Virus record (IMG/VR): IMGVR_UViG_3300031753_000015 | Location: 1-42,919 of that record | DNA: 42,919 nucleotides | Source: a virus | Direction: 5' to 3' (one strand) | Notes under the pieces: model-generated | Seen by the model: only the letters and a program-made list of their open reading frames with translations | Told to the model about the DNA's origin: nothing | The model's database searches: none | Position numbers and translations under genes: made by a program | Shown: positions 14,295 through 20,600 of the stretch, piece by piece | Numbering within the stretch: position 1 is the first letter of the stretch | Layout of the letters: each line of letters starts with the position of its first letter

Positions 14295-14564
14295 CTACAG
14301 CTCCGAGATGGCGGTGCGGCCGGCAATCGGCTGGTTCGGGTAATAGGCGGTGCCGATCTCGAAGACGCTCTGCGGCGGGTTCGAGGGCGCGCCGTGTACA
14401 AAGCGAAAATTGAGCGGGCCAGCGCCGTGGACGCTCATGAAACAGCCTGAGCGGGTGACCTTCTGAGTGTCGGGGTCCGTGTAGACGATCTCGACGGTGG
14501 GCTGGCCGTTGCCATGCGGGTCGGGACAGGAGGCGAGAGAGAGATCTGCGATGCTGCCTGCCAT
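14295..14564 (-). CDS. Small structural-type protein, unknown
   Basis: The gene is 89 aa from ATG 14564, chosen over a TTG six codons upstream because AAGGAG lies at correct spacing before this ATG. The protein is beta-rich and compact (QPTVEIVYTDPDTQKVTRSG, then a Phe/Arg/His stretch GPLNFRFVHGAPS), with two Cys residues. It follows the fibre-like gene in the same direction and may be a small tail or assembly factor. No family is recognised. Confidence 0.7.
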   Translation of the reverse strand: MAGSIADLSLASCPDPHGNGQPTVEIVYTDPDTQKVTRSGCFMSVHGAGPLNFRFVHGAPSNPPQSVFEIGTAYYPNQPIAGRTAISEL

Positions 14565-14578
14565 GGGAGGCTCCTTTT

Positions 14579-16000
14579 TCAAGGGGTATCCACCAGCACC
14601 ATGAATGCGCCCTTGCGGACGGTCGCGGTGCCGGCGGCGGAAGTGTTTTCAGCGAAGCGCGGGATCAGGGTCCCGGCGGCGTTGACCTGGATGTAACCCT
14701 CGAAGACGATGACGGACTCGCCCGTGAAGGTGGTGAAAGTGATGGCACTCGCAAGCGAGGTCGCGATATTGGTGCCGATGACATCAGTTCCCCCGGAGGC
14801 GAAGATGCCCGCGCCCATCCAGAAAGCGGTCGCGGTCGCGGTCCCACCGTTGAAGTCAAATTGCACGCCTTCGGTGGCCTGACTGTTGACCGCTTTCACC
14901 ACCATCCGCACCAGGTAGAAGCGGCCCGCTTGCAGCGTCGCGGAAAGGCCGGTGATGGCGGCCATGGTCGCGGTGGCGTTGGTGAGGTCGGCGGCGACGC
15001 GCGAGGTGCCTCCGTAGTTGTACCAGCCCGCGTGATTGCCGGCCGCGGTCGTGTCGAGCGAGAAGACGCCAGCGGCCGAACGCGAGAGGAGGGTGTCCTT
15101 GGCCTGCGTGGCGTCGCCGGTCGTGTTCGACCACTGGACCATCTTGTCGGCGGCGAGGTCGAGGCCGTGGCCGCTATAGCCGAGCGTGGCCGGCGGCGTC
15201 GCGGCGTTTCCCGCGAAGAGGGTACGGGCGATGAGGTCTGCGAGGTTCGTGCTTCCCGCCTGCTGCACCTGAAGGCCGGGGGGGCTGGTACCGCAAAAGA
15301 GTCCGATGCCGGGGGCATAGGTGTCGGAGAAAAGACGCACCTGGCCGGAGCCCTTCGGGACGAGAAGGAGCGGAATGTTGGTGTCGGTCCCGGCCGCCAG
15401 GATCTGCGCGGAGACGCCGGTAGCGGCGGTGAGGGTGAGGGGATTGGAGACGCCGCCCGCGGCGTTCGCCCAGCCGGCGGCGCCGGCGGAGCTGGCGGTG
15501 AGCACCTGGCCGCTCGTCGGGGGCGTCGCGGAGAGCGTGATGCCCTGCAAGGCGGCCACCAGCGGGCTGGCGGCGGTGCCGCCGAGGTCGCCGGCGAGCT
15601 GGACGGCGCCAGGGTTGCTGGCGTCGGCGCCGGCGCTGGCGAGATGCTTGTTCGTGAGGGCGCGGAGGATGACGGTGCTGGCGGTGGTTGGGTTCGTCGC
15701 CAGGACCTGCGCGGCAGTCTGGCCGCCGGCGACGCCGAGGGTGAAGGTCCCCGCCGTGGTGATGGTGCTGGCGCCAGCTAGCCAGGGCAGCGCGCCGGAG
15801 AAGGCGAGTCCGACCGAGGTCACCGTGCCGTAGCCGGCGAGAGGGAGACTTCCCCCGGCGCCGAAGGCCGCCTGGTAGAGCACCGCCAGGGCGTTCGCCG
15901 TCTCCTTGAAGCTGCCGACGCCTGGCGCCTCGATCTCGAGGAGGTCGGTCAGCGCGGGCGTCGGATTCGACGTCAAGTCGCTGATTTTCTTGTTCGCCAT
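14579..16000 (-). CDS. Tail fibre/tail spike-like protein
   Basis: This 473-aa protein begins MANKKISDLTSNPTPALTDL, an N-terminal motif of many phage fibre and appendage proteins that attaches to the virion. A low-complexity Ala/Gly/Thr/Ser repeat region (about residues 45-270) follows, typical of trimeric fibre shafts. The C-terminal domain (about 320-473) is beta-rich with aromatic residues (GNHAGWYNYGG, RFYLVRMVVKAVN, VQFDFNGGTATATAFWMG), ends in TVRKGAFMVLVDTP, and is the likely receptor-binding part. No depolymerase signature is visible. It is a candidate host-range determinant, clustered with three other small tail-type genes upstream. Confidence 0.78.
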   Translation of the reverse strand: MANKKISDLTSNPTPALTDLLEIEAPGVGSFKETANALAVLYQAAFGAGGSLPLAGYGTVTSVGLAFSGALPWLAGASTITTAGTFTLGVAGGQTAAQVLATNPTTASTVILRALTNKHLASAGADASNPGAVQLAGDLGGTAASPLVAALQGITLSATPPTSGQVLTASSAGAAGWANAAGGVSNPLTLTAATGVSAQILAAGTDTNIPLLLVPKGSGQVRLFSDTYAPGIGLFCGTSPPGLQVQQAGSTNLADLIARTLFAGNAATPPATLGYSGHGLDLAADKMVQWSNTTGDATQAKDTLLSRSAAGVFSLDTTAAGNHAGWYNYGGTSRVAADLTNATATMAAITGLSATLQAGRFYLVRMVVKAVNSQATEGVQFDFNGGTATATAFWMGAGIFASGGTDVIGTNIATSLASAITFTTFTGESVIVFEGYIQVNAAGTLIPRFAENTSAAGTATVRKGAFMVLVDTP

Positions 16001-16003
16001 GGC

Positions 16004-16180
16004 CTAGAAGGGCAGCATTCGCGTATCGCCGGCGAAGGTGATGCGGGTATCGCCGGCGAAGGTGACCCGGACGTCGTGGACCGGGCCCGGCGCGGGGTTG
16101 CCGCGGCGCCGGCGGCGCCCGGGGCGCAGCAGCAGCGCAAAAAGCAGCTCATCGATCGCGTCGCGGGTGCGGAGGCTCAT
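16004..16180 (-). CDS. Small protein with tandem FAGDTR repeat
   Basis: This 58-aa product starts at ATG 16180 in an ATGA overlap. It has a hydrophobic N-terminal helix (DELLFALLLRP), a run of five Arg, and a C-terminal repeated peptide VTFAGDTR-ITFAGDTR encoded by a 24-bp tandem DNA repeat. The peptide repeat predicts short beta strands. It lies between tail-type genes. The function is unknown and the gene is supported mainly by its overlap with the 104-aa gene. Confidence 0.55.
   Translation of the reverse strand: MSLRTRDAIDELLFALLLRPGRRRRRGNPAPGPVHDVRVTFAGDTRITFAGDTRMLPF
16023..16065. repeat. 24-bp tandem repeat, two units
   Basis: The sequence GTATCGCCGGCGAAGGTGA occurs at 16023-16041 and again at 16047-16065, a period of 24 bp (8 codons). 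It encodes the repeated FAGDTR peptide at the end of the 58-aa gene, so copy-number change would keep the frame. Confidence 0.85.
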
Positions 16181-16491
16181 ACCAGCGCCACGCGGCAGGT
16201 ACCGCCGGCCGACTGGATCAAGTAGAACGGCCAGTCGACGCTGATCGTGGTCAGCGTCGAGGGGGCGACCGTGTACTGATTGACGGCGGAGACGACGGGC
16301 GAGCCCGGAATGGGCGGGTAGGCGCCCGGCGCGAGGCTCGCGGGGTCGACGTCGACGCGGATGACCGTTGCCGTGCAGGCGGCGTCCGTCTCGACGGACA
16401 GCTGGCTGAAGTAGCGCGCCGCGATCGCCAGCTGGCCGGCGGCGGGGATCTGCACCGGGAGGAAGTCGAGGCTGCCGACGTAGAGGGGCAT
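16177..16491 (-). CDS. Small virion-type beta protein
   Basis: The product is 104 aa from ATG 16491, with no clear ribosome binding site upstream. The sequence alternates hydrophobic and polar residues throughout (MPLYVGSLDFLPVQIPAAGQ, STLTTISVDWPFYLIQ) and has two Cys residues. It looks like a small all-beta tail or baseplate protein. It lies between the repeated-domain protein and the 58-aa gene in the tail region. No family is recognised. Confidence 0.68.
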   Translation of the reverse strand: MPLYVGSLDFLPVQIPAAGQLAIAARYFSQLSVETDAACTATVIRVDVDPASLAPGAYPPIPGSPVVSAVNQYTVAPSTLTTISVDWPFYLIQSAGGTCRVALV

Positions 16492-16500
16492 CGCGCAGCG

Positions 16501-17283
16501 TTACGAGGGCACGGTCGGGATGGTGTCCCAGGTGCCGGCGACCGAGCAGACGAAAAACGCGCTCTTGGCGGCGGCGAGCGAGATCGGGGAGCTGGCGGCG
16601 ATGGCGTTGATGACCTCGGTGCCGTTCGCGTAGACGTCGAGGATGTGGGCGCCCTTGTTGAAGACGGCGACGACGTTGCCGGGGGAGCTGGCCGGCAGGA
16701 TGGCCGAATCGTGGTCGGTGGCGACGGTCGTGACCCGGTTGAGCGCCGCGGACAGCAGCGTCGCGCCGCTCTGGCCGCCGCCGGCGAGGGCGGTCAAGGC
16801 ATTCGCGGTCGTGTAGGAGGGCAGTCCCAGGCCGACGCCGCGCTCCGCCCACCAGGCCCCTGCGGCGGCGCAGACGTAGAGCGCGATGGTCATCGCCTGC
16901 TGCGGCACGCCGGTGGCGGTGGCGACGCCGTTGATGGTGTCGGGGGAGGCGCCGTAGACCTGGATCGCCTTCGAGGTCGCGTTGACCACGATGGCGAAGT
17001 TCCCCGCGGCGCTCGCGGGCAGCGCCACGCCGTTGCCGGCGGTGGCGTTCGTCGAGACGACGTTGATGACCGCGGTGAGCGGCGTCGCGCCGGCCTGCGT
17101 CTGCGTGGTGCCGGCCGTGACGGAGGCGGATGCTCCGCCGATGCCGCCGGCGAGCAGCTGCGCCAGCAGGTAGAACTGCGCCTGATTCGTGCCGGGGTCG
17201 TAGGCGAGGACCCGCGGGCCGCTGCTGCCGACCGCGAGCGAATTCAGCGGAATGGTCGAGGGGAAGAGGTCGTCAAAGTCCAC
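16501..17283 (-). CDS. Tail-associated protein with two copies of one domain
   Basis: This 260-aa protein starts at GTG 17283 after a GGAGG. Two domains of about 80 residues line up: the first (about 65-150) contains ALPASAAGNFAIVVNATSKA, VYGASPDTING and MTIALYVCAAAGAWW, and the second (about 180-258) contains ILPASSPGNVVAVFNKGAHI, VYANGTEVINA and SAFFVCSVAGTWD. This LPxxxxGN...VYxxxxxxIN...FxCxxxGxW unit recurs in many phage fibre and head-fibre proteins. The N-terminus (FPSTIPLNSLAVGSSGPRVL) probably docks to the virion. It is likely a tail fibre or head decoration protein; the exact target is unknown. Confidence 0.75.
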   Translation of the reverse strand: MDFDDLFPSTIPLNSLAVGSSGPRVLAYDPGTNQAQFYLLAQLLAGGIGGASASVTAGTTQTQAGATPLTAVINVVSTNATAGNGVALPASAAGNFAIVVNATSKAIQVYGASPDTINGVATATGVPQQAMTIALYVCAAAGAWWAERGVGLGLPSYTTANALTALAGGGQSGATLLSAALNRVTTVATDHDSAILPASSPGNVVAVFNKGAHILDVYANGTEVINAIAASSPISLAAAKSAFFVCSVAGTWDTIPTVPS

Positions 17284-17380
17284 AGTCCCTCCGCGCCGCA
17301 GCGCTAAAGTCGGCCAGAATCGCCCGCTGGCCGGCGCCCGGGGGGCTCGAGGAGACGAGCAGGCTCAGCCGCGAGAGCAT
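17273..17380 (-). CDS. Possible 35-aa peptide at the start of the tail operon
   Basis: A short frame runs from ATG 17380 to a stop that overlaps the GTG start of the 260-aa gene. It lies 11 bp after a -10-like hexamer of a candidate promoter. The ribosome binding site is weak (GGCAGG). The peptide (MLSRLSLLVSSSPPGAGQRA at the start) is unremarkable. It may be a leader peptide or chance; confidence is low. Confidence 0.3.
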   Translation of the reverse strand: MLSRLSLLVSSSPPGAGQRAILADFSAAARRDCGL

Positions 17381-17391
17381 CGCCTGCCCGC

Positions 17392-17421
17392 ATTCTGCGG
17401 CGCCCGCCGGCCAGCTGTCAA
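17392..17421 (-). promoter_or_regulatory. Candidate late promoter for the tail/packaging operon
   Basis: On the minus strand a perfect TTGACA (-35, 17416-17421) is followed after 18 bp by CAGAAT (-10, 17392-17397, four of six matches). It overlaps the end of the C5-methyltransferase-like gene and precedes a long run of minus-strand genes with no other obvious start. Host sigma70 would recognise it. Confidence 0.5.
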
Positions 17422-18026
17422 GGGGCAAGCTGCGCCAGCGAGATGAGTAGATCAGCAAAAGCTGGCGGTGTGAGGGCGCGTTGGCGTTTCGAGAGGCGCT
17501 GGCAGCGGCCGGTGCGGATGGCCCGCTGCCGCTCCTCTCGCGAGTGAAAGCCCTCTTCGGGCCTCACGCCGCGCGGCGCCGGTCCCCACGCGAGCTCTGG
17601 AAGGCGACTCTGACCGCGAGCGTAGAGCCATGTTCCCTTGCGGGCTTGGTGGCCGTAGTGGCCCTGCTCGACATAGCAGGTGAAGCCTCCGTCGCCGGCG
17701 GCAATCCATCCGCCGGCATGGTGTGGCCGCGTAAGACCAAATGCCTTCCAAGCGTGGCTGTCGCGCGGGTGCTCCAAAACACCACCAAACCGGCGCACGG
17801 CGGAGAGAGCTGCCGCGAAGCAACCGTCGTCGTCCCCGAGCAGCCGCCGCGGCGCGGTCATGTTCGGGCCTCCAGACCAGTATCGTCCCCACCGCGCGCA
17901 AGGCGGATGAGCTACGACAGGCCACGGTCCAGCATACAGGCGAGCGTCCCTCCGCTCGGGCCAGATGTCGATGTCGGCGCGGCCCGCATACGGGCCGTCT
18001 TCCAGCACGAACAGCGCTGCGATCAT
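17418..18026 (-). CDS. C5-cytosine-methyltransferase-like protein (HPPC family), leaderless
   Basis: This 202-aa protein starts at ATG 18026, six bases after the -10 of a TATGCTTACG-family promoter, so the mRNA is probably leaderless. VVAHPPCARWGRYW (about residues 37-50) resembles motif IV (PPC) of C5 methyltransferases, GGVLEHPRDSHAW resembles the ENV region, and EQGHYGHQARKGTWLYARG resembles motif VIII (YGxxQxRxR). I cannot find the glycine-rich SAM motif I, and the protein is much shorter than true C5 enzymes. Related short proteins occur in phages, from memory. It may be an anti-restriction or base-recognition protein rather than an active methylase. It stands alone between the control region and the tail operon. 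Confidence 0.75.
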   Translation of the reverse strand: MIAALFVLEDGPYAGRADIDIWPERRDARLYAGPWPVVAHPPCARWGRYWSGGPNMTAPRRLLGDDDGCFAAALSAVRRFGGVLEHPRDSHAWKAFGLTRPHHAGGWIAAGDGGFTCYVEQGHYGHQARKGTWLYARGQSRLPELAWGPAPRGVRPEEGFHSREERQRAIRTGRCQRLSKRQRALTPPAFADLLISLAQLAP

Positions 18027-18032
18027 GTCGTA

Positions 18033-18061
18033 AGCATACGCCTGCCTGCCGCAGGACGCAA
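18033..18061 (-). promoter_or_regulatory. TATGCTTACG-family promoter, copy P2
   Basis: On the minus strand the -35 is TTGCGT (18056-18061), the spacer is 17 bp and the -10 is TATGCT (18033-18038). TACGAC then separates the -10 from ATG 18026 by exactly six bases, which puts the expected first transcribed base at the A of the start codon. Confidence 0.75.
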
Positions 18062-18076
18062 GCAGCGCTTGCTTTT
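18058..18076 (+). terminator. Small hairpin with T-run
   Basis: GCAAGC-AGC-GCTTGC is followed by TTTT on the plus strand, the form of a weak intrinsic terminator. It overlaps the -35 of promoter P2, so it could also be a protein-binding dyad. No plus-strand gene ends just before it. Confidence 0.35.
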
Positions 18077-18258
18077 CTGCTGCTGCTGGCTTTTTTAGCT
18101 CCGTGCTGAGCGGGGGTCAGATCCCTTTTGCGCTGGCGGCCTGCGGCAGCACCCCCCACCCTCTGGCATGAAGCCTAGCCTGCGGCGCTGAGCGCGCGCT
18201 GCCGCGCGCCTGCCAGCAGCAGCAGCTTGCTTGGCATGCAGCTTGCTACGCGCGCACG

Positions 18259-18284
18259 GCACAGCGAGCTTTAGCGAGCTGTGC
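18259..18284. repeat. Inverted repeat in control region
   Basis: GCACAGC at 18259-18265 is repeated as GCTGTGC at 18278-18284 with 12 bases between. The 7-bp arms could form a hairpin or a dyad operator. Confidence 0.5.
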
Positions 18285-18390
18285 TCTTGGGTGGGTGGTG
18301 GAGCTGCGCGGGCGGGCGGAGGAGCTGGCAAGACAGCCAGACGCCAGCCAGCAGCAGCGAGACGCCGGCAGCGCTCGCTTCGCTCGCAGC

Positions 18391-18407
18391 GTGACCCTTC
18401 GGGTCAC
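18391..18407. repeat. Perfect hairpin GTGACCC-TTC-GGGTCAC
   Basis: Seven-base arms with a TTC loop form a stable small hairpin in either transcript. It lies near the middle of the control region, next to GC-rich CGCTCG repeats. Confidence 0.6.
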
Positions 18408-18457
18408 AGCGGGGGAATTATGTCAACTTGCGGACGCTGAGGCGGTGATAACGCAGT

Positions 18458-18472
18458 GCGACAATATGTCGC
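18458..18472. promoter_or_regulatory. Candidate operator GCGACAATATGTCGC upstream of P7
   Basis: GCGACA and TGTCGC are perfect inverted arms around ATA, and a further TGTCGC half-site lies at 18490-18495, four bases before the -35 of P7. The size and symmetry are those of a binding site for a dimeric repressor or activator. Confidence 0.5.
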
Positions 18473-18499
18473 AGGTGGGTGGGGCAGAATGTCGCGGGG

Positions 18500-18528
18500 T
18501 TGACGGCGGGCGGACGGGCTGCGATGCT
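18500..18528 (+). promoter_or_regulatory. Diverged leaderless promoter P7 for the early cluster
   Basis: TTGACG (18500-18505), a 17-bp spacer and GATGCT (18523-18528) precede ATG 18536 by seven bases. The layout is the same as the TATGCTTACG family, with the first base of the -10 changed and without the TACGG extension. Confidence 0.6.
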
Positions 18529-18535
18529 CGGCGCC

Positions 18536-18904
18536 ATGCTGACCGATAAGCAGTGGGACGCGCTCCTCGGAGACATGGCGGAGGAGATGCGCAAGCGTCG
18601 GCAGCACAGCATCGCGGGCGGCCCTGCCGCAGCATCGGCCGGCGCGCTCCGGGAGGGCGGCGCCGCGCCTGGCGCCGGGACAGGACCTGAAGACAGCTGC
18701 GGCCCGGACACCTTGGAGGCCCCGGGCCGCATTCACAACCACCCGAGCGCCAGCGTAGCAGAAGCTGGCAGGCAGGCGCAAGTGCCGGCGGAGCTCGCCG
18801 CCGGTCGGGAACGGCAGCGGGGAAATCCAGGCACCGGCGCGGTACTCCGATCCGCGATGAAGCCCCTACGTCCTGGTCGAACGGCCTCGAGCACCCGAGA
18901 CTAA
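18536..18904 (+). CDS. First gene of the early cluster, unknown
   Basis: The protein is 122 aa from ATG 18536, chosen because it lies seven bases after the P7 -10; the in-frame ATG at 18479 is upstream of the promoter. The first 25 residues (MLTDKQWDALLGDMAEEMRK) are a well-formed amphipathic helix and look genuinely coding. The remainder is Ala/Gly/Arg-rich and probably disordered. A GC-rich hairpin begins at the stop codon. It may be a small early host-interaction protein. No family is recognised, and the C-terminal extent is less certain than the start. Confidence 0.5.
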   Translation: MLTDKQWDALLGDMAEEMRKRRQHSIAGGPAAASAGALREGGAAPGAGTGPEDSCGPDTLEAPGRIHNHPSASVAEAGRQAQVPAELAAGRERQRGNPGTGAVLRSAMKPLRPGRTASSTRD

Positions 18905-18926
18905 CCCGCGAGAAGCGCGCCGCGGG
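18905..18926 (+). terminator. GC hairpin after the 122-aa gene
   Basis: CCCGCG (18905-18910) pairs with CGCGGG (18921-18926) across a 10-nt loop. It begins at the base after the TAA stop. There is no T-run, so termination would be weak; mRNA processing or 3'-end protection are alternatives. Confidence 0.4.
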
Positions 18927-19059
18927 CCTGCCCGCCGCGAGCGCCGCCTGCATCCCAGCAGGCACGACATGCCGAGCCCCACCCCCAAGGCCGAGGGAAG
19001 GGGCGCGCGCGGACGCTTACCTAGACAGCCCAAGGGTGATTGTCCTACAAGAATAGGGC

Positions 19060-19087
19060 TTGACACGCTGGCGCAGGAGCGTATAAT
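19060..19087 (+). promoter_or_regulatory. Strong sigma70-type early promoter
   Basis: A perfect TTGACA (19060-19065) and perfect TATAAT (19082-19087) are separated by 16 bp. It is the best consensus promoter in the window and should be read by the host polymerase at once after infection. Transcription would begin near 19094 and run through the plus-strand cluster to 23616. Confidence 0.9.
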
Positions 19088-19140
19088 CAGAGCATAGAGC
19101 AGAGGCGATGCAGCCCGCGCTCAAGCTGAGGAGACAGCCA

Positions 19141-19290
19141 ATGCCCGACATGAAGGACATCGCCAACTGTGCCATCTGCGGCCGCAAGCTTCGGCCTGCC
19201 GGCCACCGCATCCACGTCGACACGTGCAGCGAGCGCTGCTACAGCAAGCTCCTGGACATCCAGCGCATTCGCGCCGAGCAGGCCGGCTGA
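19141..19290 (+). CDS. Small zinc-finger-like early protein
   Basis: This 49-aa product starts at ATG 19141, with GAGGAG 8 nt upstream; an earlier in-frame ATG at 19108 lacks such a site. It has CAICGRKLRPAGHRIHVDTC followed by SERC, a CxxC...CxxxC arrangement with His residues between, typical of a single zinc knuckle. It is the first gene after the strong early promoter. Tiny zinc proteins in this position often modify host transcription or defence; the exact role here is unknown. Confidence 0.75.
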   Translation: MPDMKDIANCAICGRKLRPAGHRIHVDTCSERCYSKLLDIQRIRAEQAG

Positions 19291-19303
19291 GCCCTGACGC
19301 TAG

Positions 19304-19348
19304 GCCCGCGGCCCCGCGCCGCGGGCTCTGCGCCAGCGCTTACGCTGG
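19304..19348 (+). other. Paired hairpins between early genes
   Basis: GCCCGCGG/CCGCGGGC (19304-19311 with 19319-19326) is followed by CCAGCG-CTTA-CGCTGG (19333-19348). They fill most of the gap between the 49-aa and 97-aa genes. Without T-runs they may act as RNase processing sites, attenuators or mRNA stabilisers. Confidence 0.5.
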
Positions 19349-19393
19349 AAGGCGCCGCAAGCCCGCGCGCGCCGCCTACGCTGAGGAGAGAAC

Positions 19394-19687
19394 ATGTCAG
19401 TCAAGTTCCGCACCAGTAGGGAGGACGGCCTCCTGATCCAGTCCATCGCGGAGCGTGCCAGCGCCCTCGCAGAGAAGGTCGCCGACACCTACCCGCTGAT
19501 GGATGCCACCATGGACGTCACCGCCTGCCACGCGAACGGCAACCCGCTGCGGCTCGCCGAGCTGCTCGCGGCCGACGACGCCAACTTCGGTCACGACATC
19601 TTCGGCATCCGCCGCCACCTGGACCGCACCACGGGGCAGCTGGGCGGCTGCTTCGTGCCCCGCTTCTCGCATCGCAAGCCCGCCTGA
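19394..19687 (+). CDS. Early protein of the DUF6874-like type
   Basis: The protein is 97 aa from ATG 19394 (GAGGAGAGA site). The layout LLIQSIAERASALAEKVAD, then MDATMDVTACHANGNPLRL, then FGHDIFGIRRHLDRTTGQL and FVPRFSHR matches a small protein family common in phage early regions (DUF6874-like, from memory). It is a compact alpha/beta domain with conserved Asp, His and Arg. No biochemical role is established to my knowledge. It is co-transcribed from the promoter at 19060. Confidence 0.75.
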   Translation: MSVKFRTSREDGLLIQSIAERASALAEKVADTYPLMDATMDVTACHANGNPLRLAELLAADDANFGHDIFGIRRHLDRTTGQLGGCFVPRFSHRKPA

Positions 19688-19700
19688 CCGCTGGCCGCAG

Positions 19701-19730
19701 GCGCCCGCCGGCAGGCTCCGCGGCGGGCGC
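19701..19730 (+). other. Strong GC hairpin between early genes
   Basis: GCGCCCGCC (19701-19709) pairs perfectly with GGCGGGCGC (19722-19730) across 12 nt. It lies 14 nt after the stop of the 97-aa gene and before the GAGGAGA site of the next gene. It is the third such hairpin directly after an early gene. Confidence 0.55.
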
Positions 19731-19782
19731 TCACGGCGAGCAGTGCAGGCAACCGGCCGCAAGGCCAAGGAGAGAGGAGACG

Positions 19783-20331
19783 ATGGACGGCTACATTCGC
19801 AGCACCTCAACGCCGACCGGCTACTTCCAGCGCCGCAACGAAGGGCGTGCGGCGTGGACCGACCTCGAGGGCGTGCGCGTTTACGGTGAGTCACCAGGAC
19901 ACTGCGGGCTTCAGGTGTGCGGCTGCATCCAGCAGCTGCCGGCGGGCCAGAATGCCTGGCCCGCTTTCATGCACGCGCGCCTCAACATCACCCAAGCCCG
20001 AGCCGTCGCCACCGCTCTCCTTGAGTGGATCGGCGTCCAGGAGTCTTACACCGGCGCCGCCGAGCGCGCGGAGGCCGCGCACGCGCAAGCCTGCCGCGAC
20101 CGCGACGACCAGCAGCAGACGCCGGCAGGGCTCGAGGCGGAGCTGATCGCCGACGCCGCGGAGGCCCGCCGCGCAGCCGGCCTCACGCTCTCCGCGATAG
20201 GCTTGGAATTCGGAGTCTCGCGCCAGGCCGTCCACGAAGCGCTGCGCCTCCGCGATCCCGAGATGAAGCGAAAGCTACGCAGGCGCCAGGCAGACAATGC
20301 CCTGAGGCGCTATTACGCTGGTCGCCGATGA
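19783..20331 (+). CDS. Early protein with C-terminal helix-turn-helix
   Basis: This 182-aa product starts at ATG 19783 after AAGGAGAGAGGAGA. The first 95 residues look like a mixed alpha/beta domain (GLQVCGCIQQLPAGQNAW, HARLNITQARAVATALLEW). After a charged linker, residues 128-165 form an HTH (AARRAAGLTLSAIGLEFGVS, RQAVHEALRLRD), followed by a strongly basic tail. The domain order suggests a DNA-binding early regulator with a separate effector domain. Its stop overlaps the next start (ATGA). No close family is recognised. Confidence 0.7.
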   Translation: MDGYIRSTSTPTGYFQRRNEGRAAWTDLEGVRVYGESPGHCGLQVCGCIQQLPAGQNAWPAFMHARLNITQARAVATALLEWIGVQESYTGAAERAEAAHAQACRDRDDQQQTPAGLEAELIADAAEARRAAGLTLSAIGLEFGVSRQAVHEALRLRDPEMKRKLRRRQADNALRRYYAGRR

Positions 20332-20600
20332 ACGCCCTCGACCGCCACCTGGCGCGCATCCGCAGGATCCGCACGCCGGCCCGCACTGCCGCCAGCCGGC
20401 GGGCCGCCGCCGCCAGCGCTGCGAAGCGTCGCAAGCTGGACGCGGAGAAGGCAGATGCGCTGCGGCGCCTGGCCGCGAGCGGGGAGTGGACGCAAGCCGA
20501 GCTGGCGACGGCCTTCGGCATCAGCCAGAGCCTTTGCAGCCTTACACTCAGCGGGAAGCGCTACGCGCCGCCCGCACAGCCCGAGGAGACAACGCCATGA
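20328..20600 (+). CDS. Small basic helix-turn-helix protein
   Basis: The product is 90 aa from ATG 20328, in an ATGA overlap on each side. The first 45 residues are extremely rich in Arg and Ala. The C-terminal half (DALRRLAASGEWTQAELATA, FGISQSLCSLTLSGKRY) is a clear HTH like that of small phage and transposase-associated regulators. A basic arm plus HTH suggests a DNA-binding regulator, perhaps acting with the HTH protein encoded just before it. Confidence 0.7.
   Translation: MNALDRHLARIRRIRTPARTAASRRAAAASAAKRRKLDAEKADALRRLAASGEWTQAELATAFGISQSLCSLTLSGKRYAPPAQPEETTP

Larger units (their letters stand above)
18027..18535. other. Non-coding divergent control region
   Basis: This 509-bp stretch separates the minus-strand genes from the plus-strand early cluster and has no convincing gene. 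It carries promoter P2 at one end and P7 at the other. Between them are several inverted repeats (18058-18072, 18259-18284, 18391-18407, 18458-18472) and many GCTGCTGCTGGC/GCCAGCAGCAGC-type short repeats on both strands. It is the longest non-coding region, and the best place for an origin of replication, an operator cluster or a packaging site. I see no clear iteron series or AT-rich tract. Confidence 0.6.

Noticed and set aside
18041-18420. Repeated GCTGCTGCTGGC/GCCAGCAGCAGC stretches as a CRISPR array or iterons
   Set aside because: The units are irregular in length and spacing and lie on both strands. They look like GC-rich low-complexity sequence.
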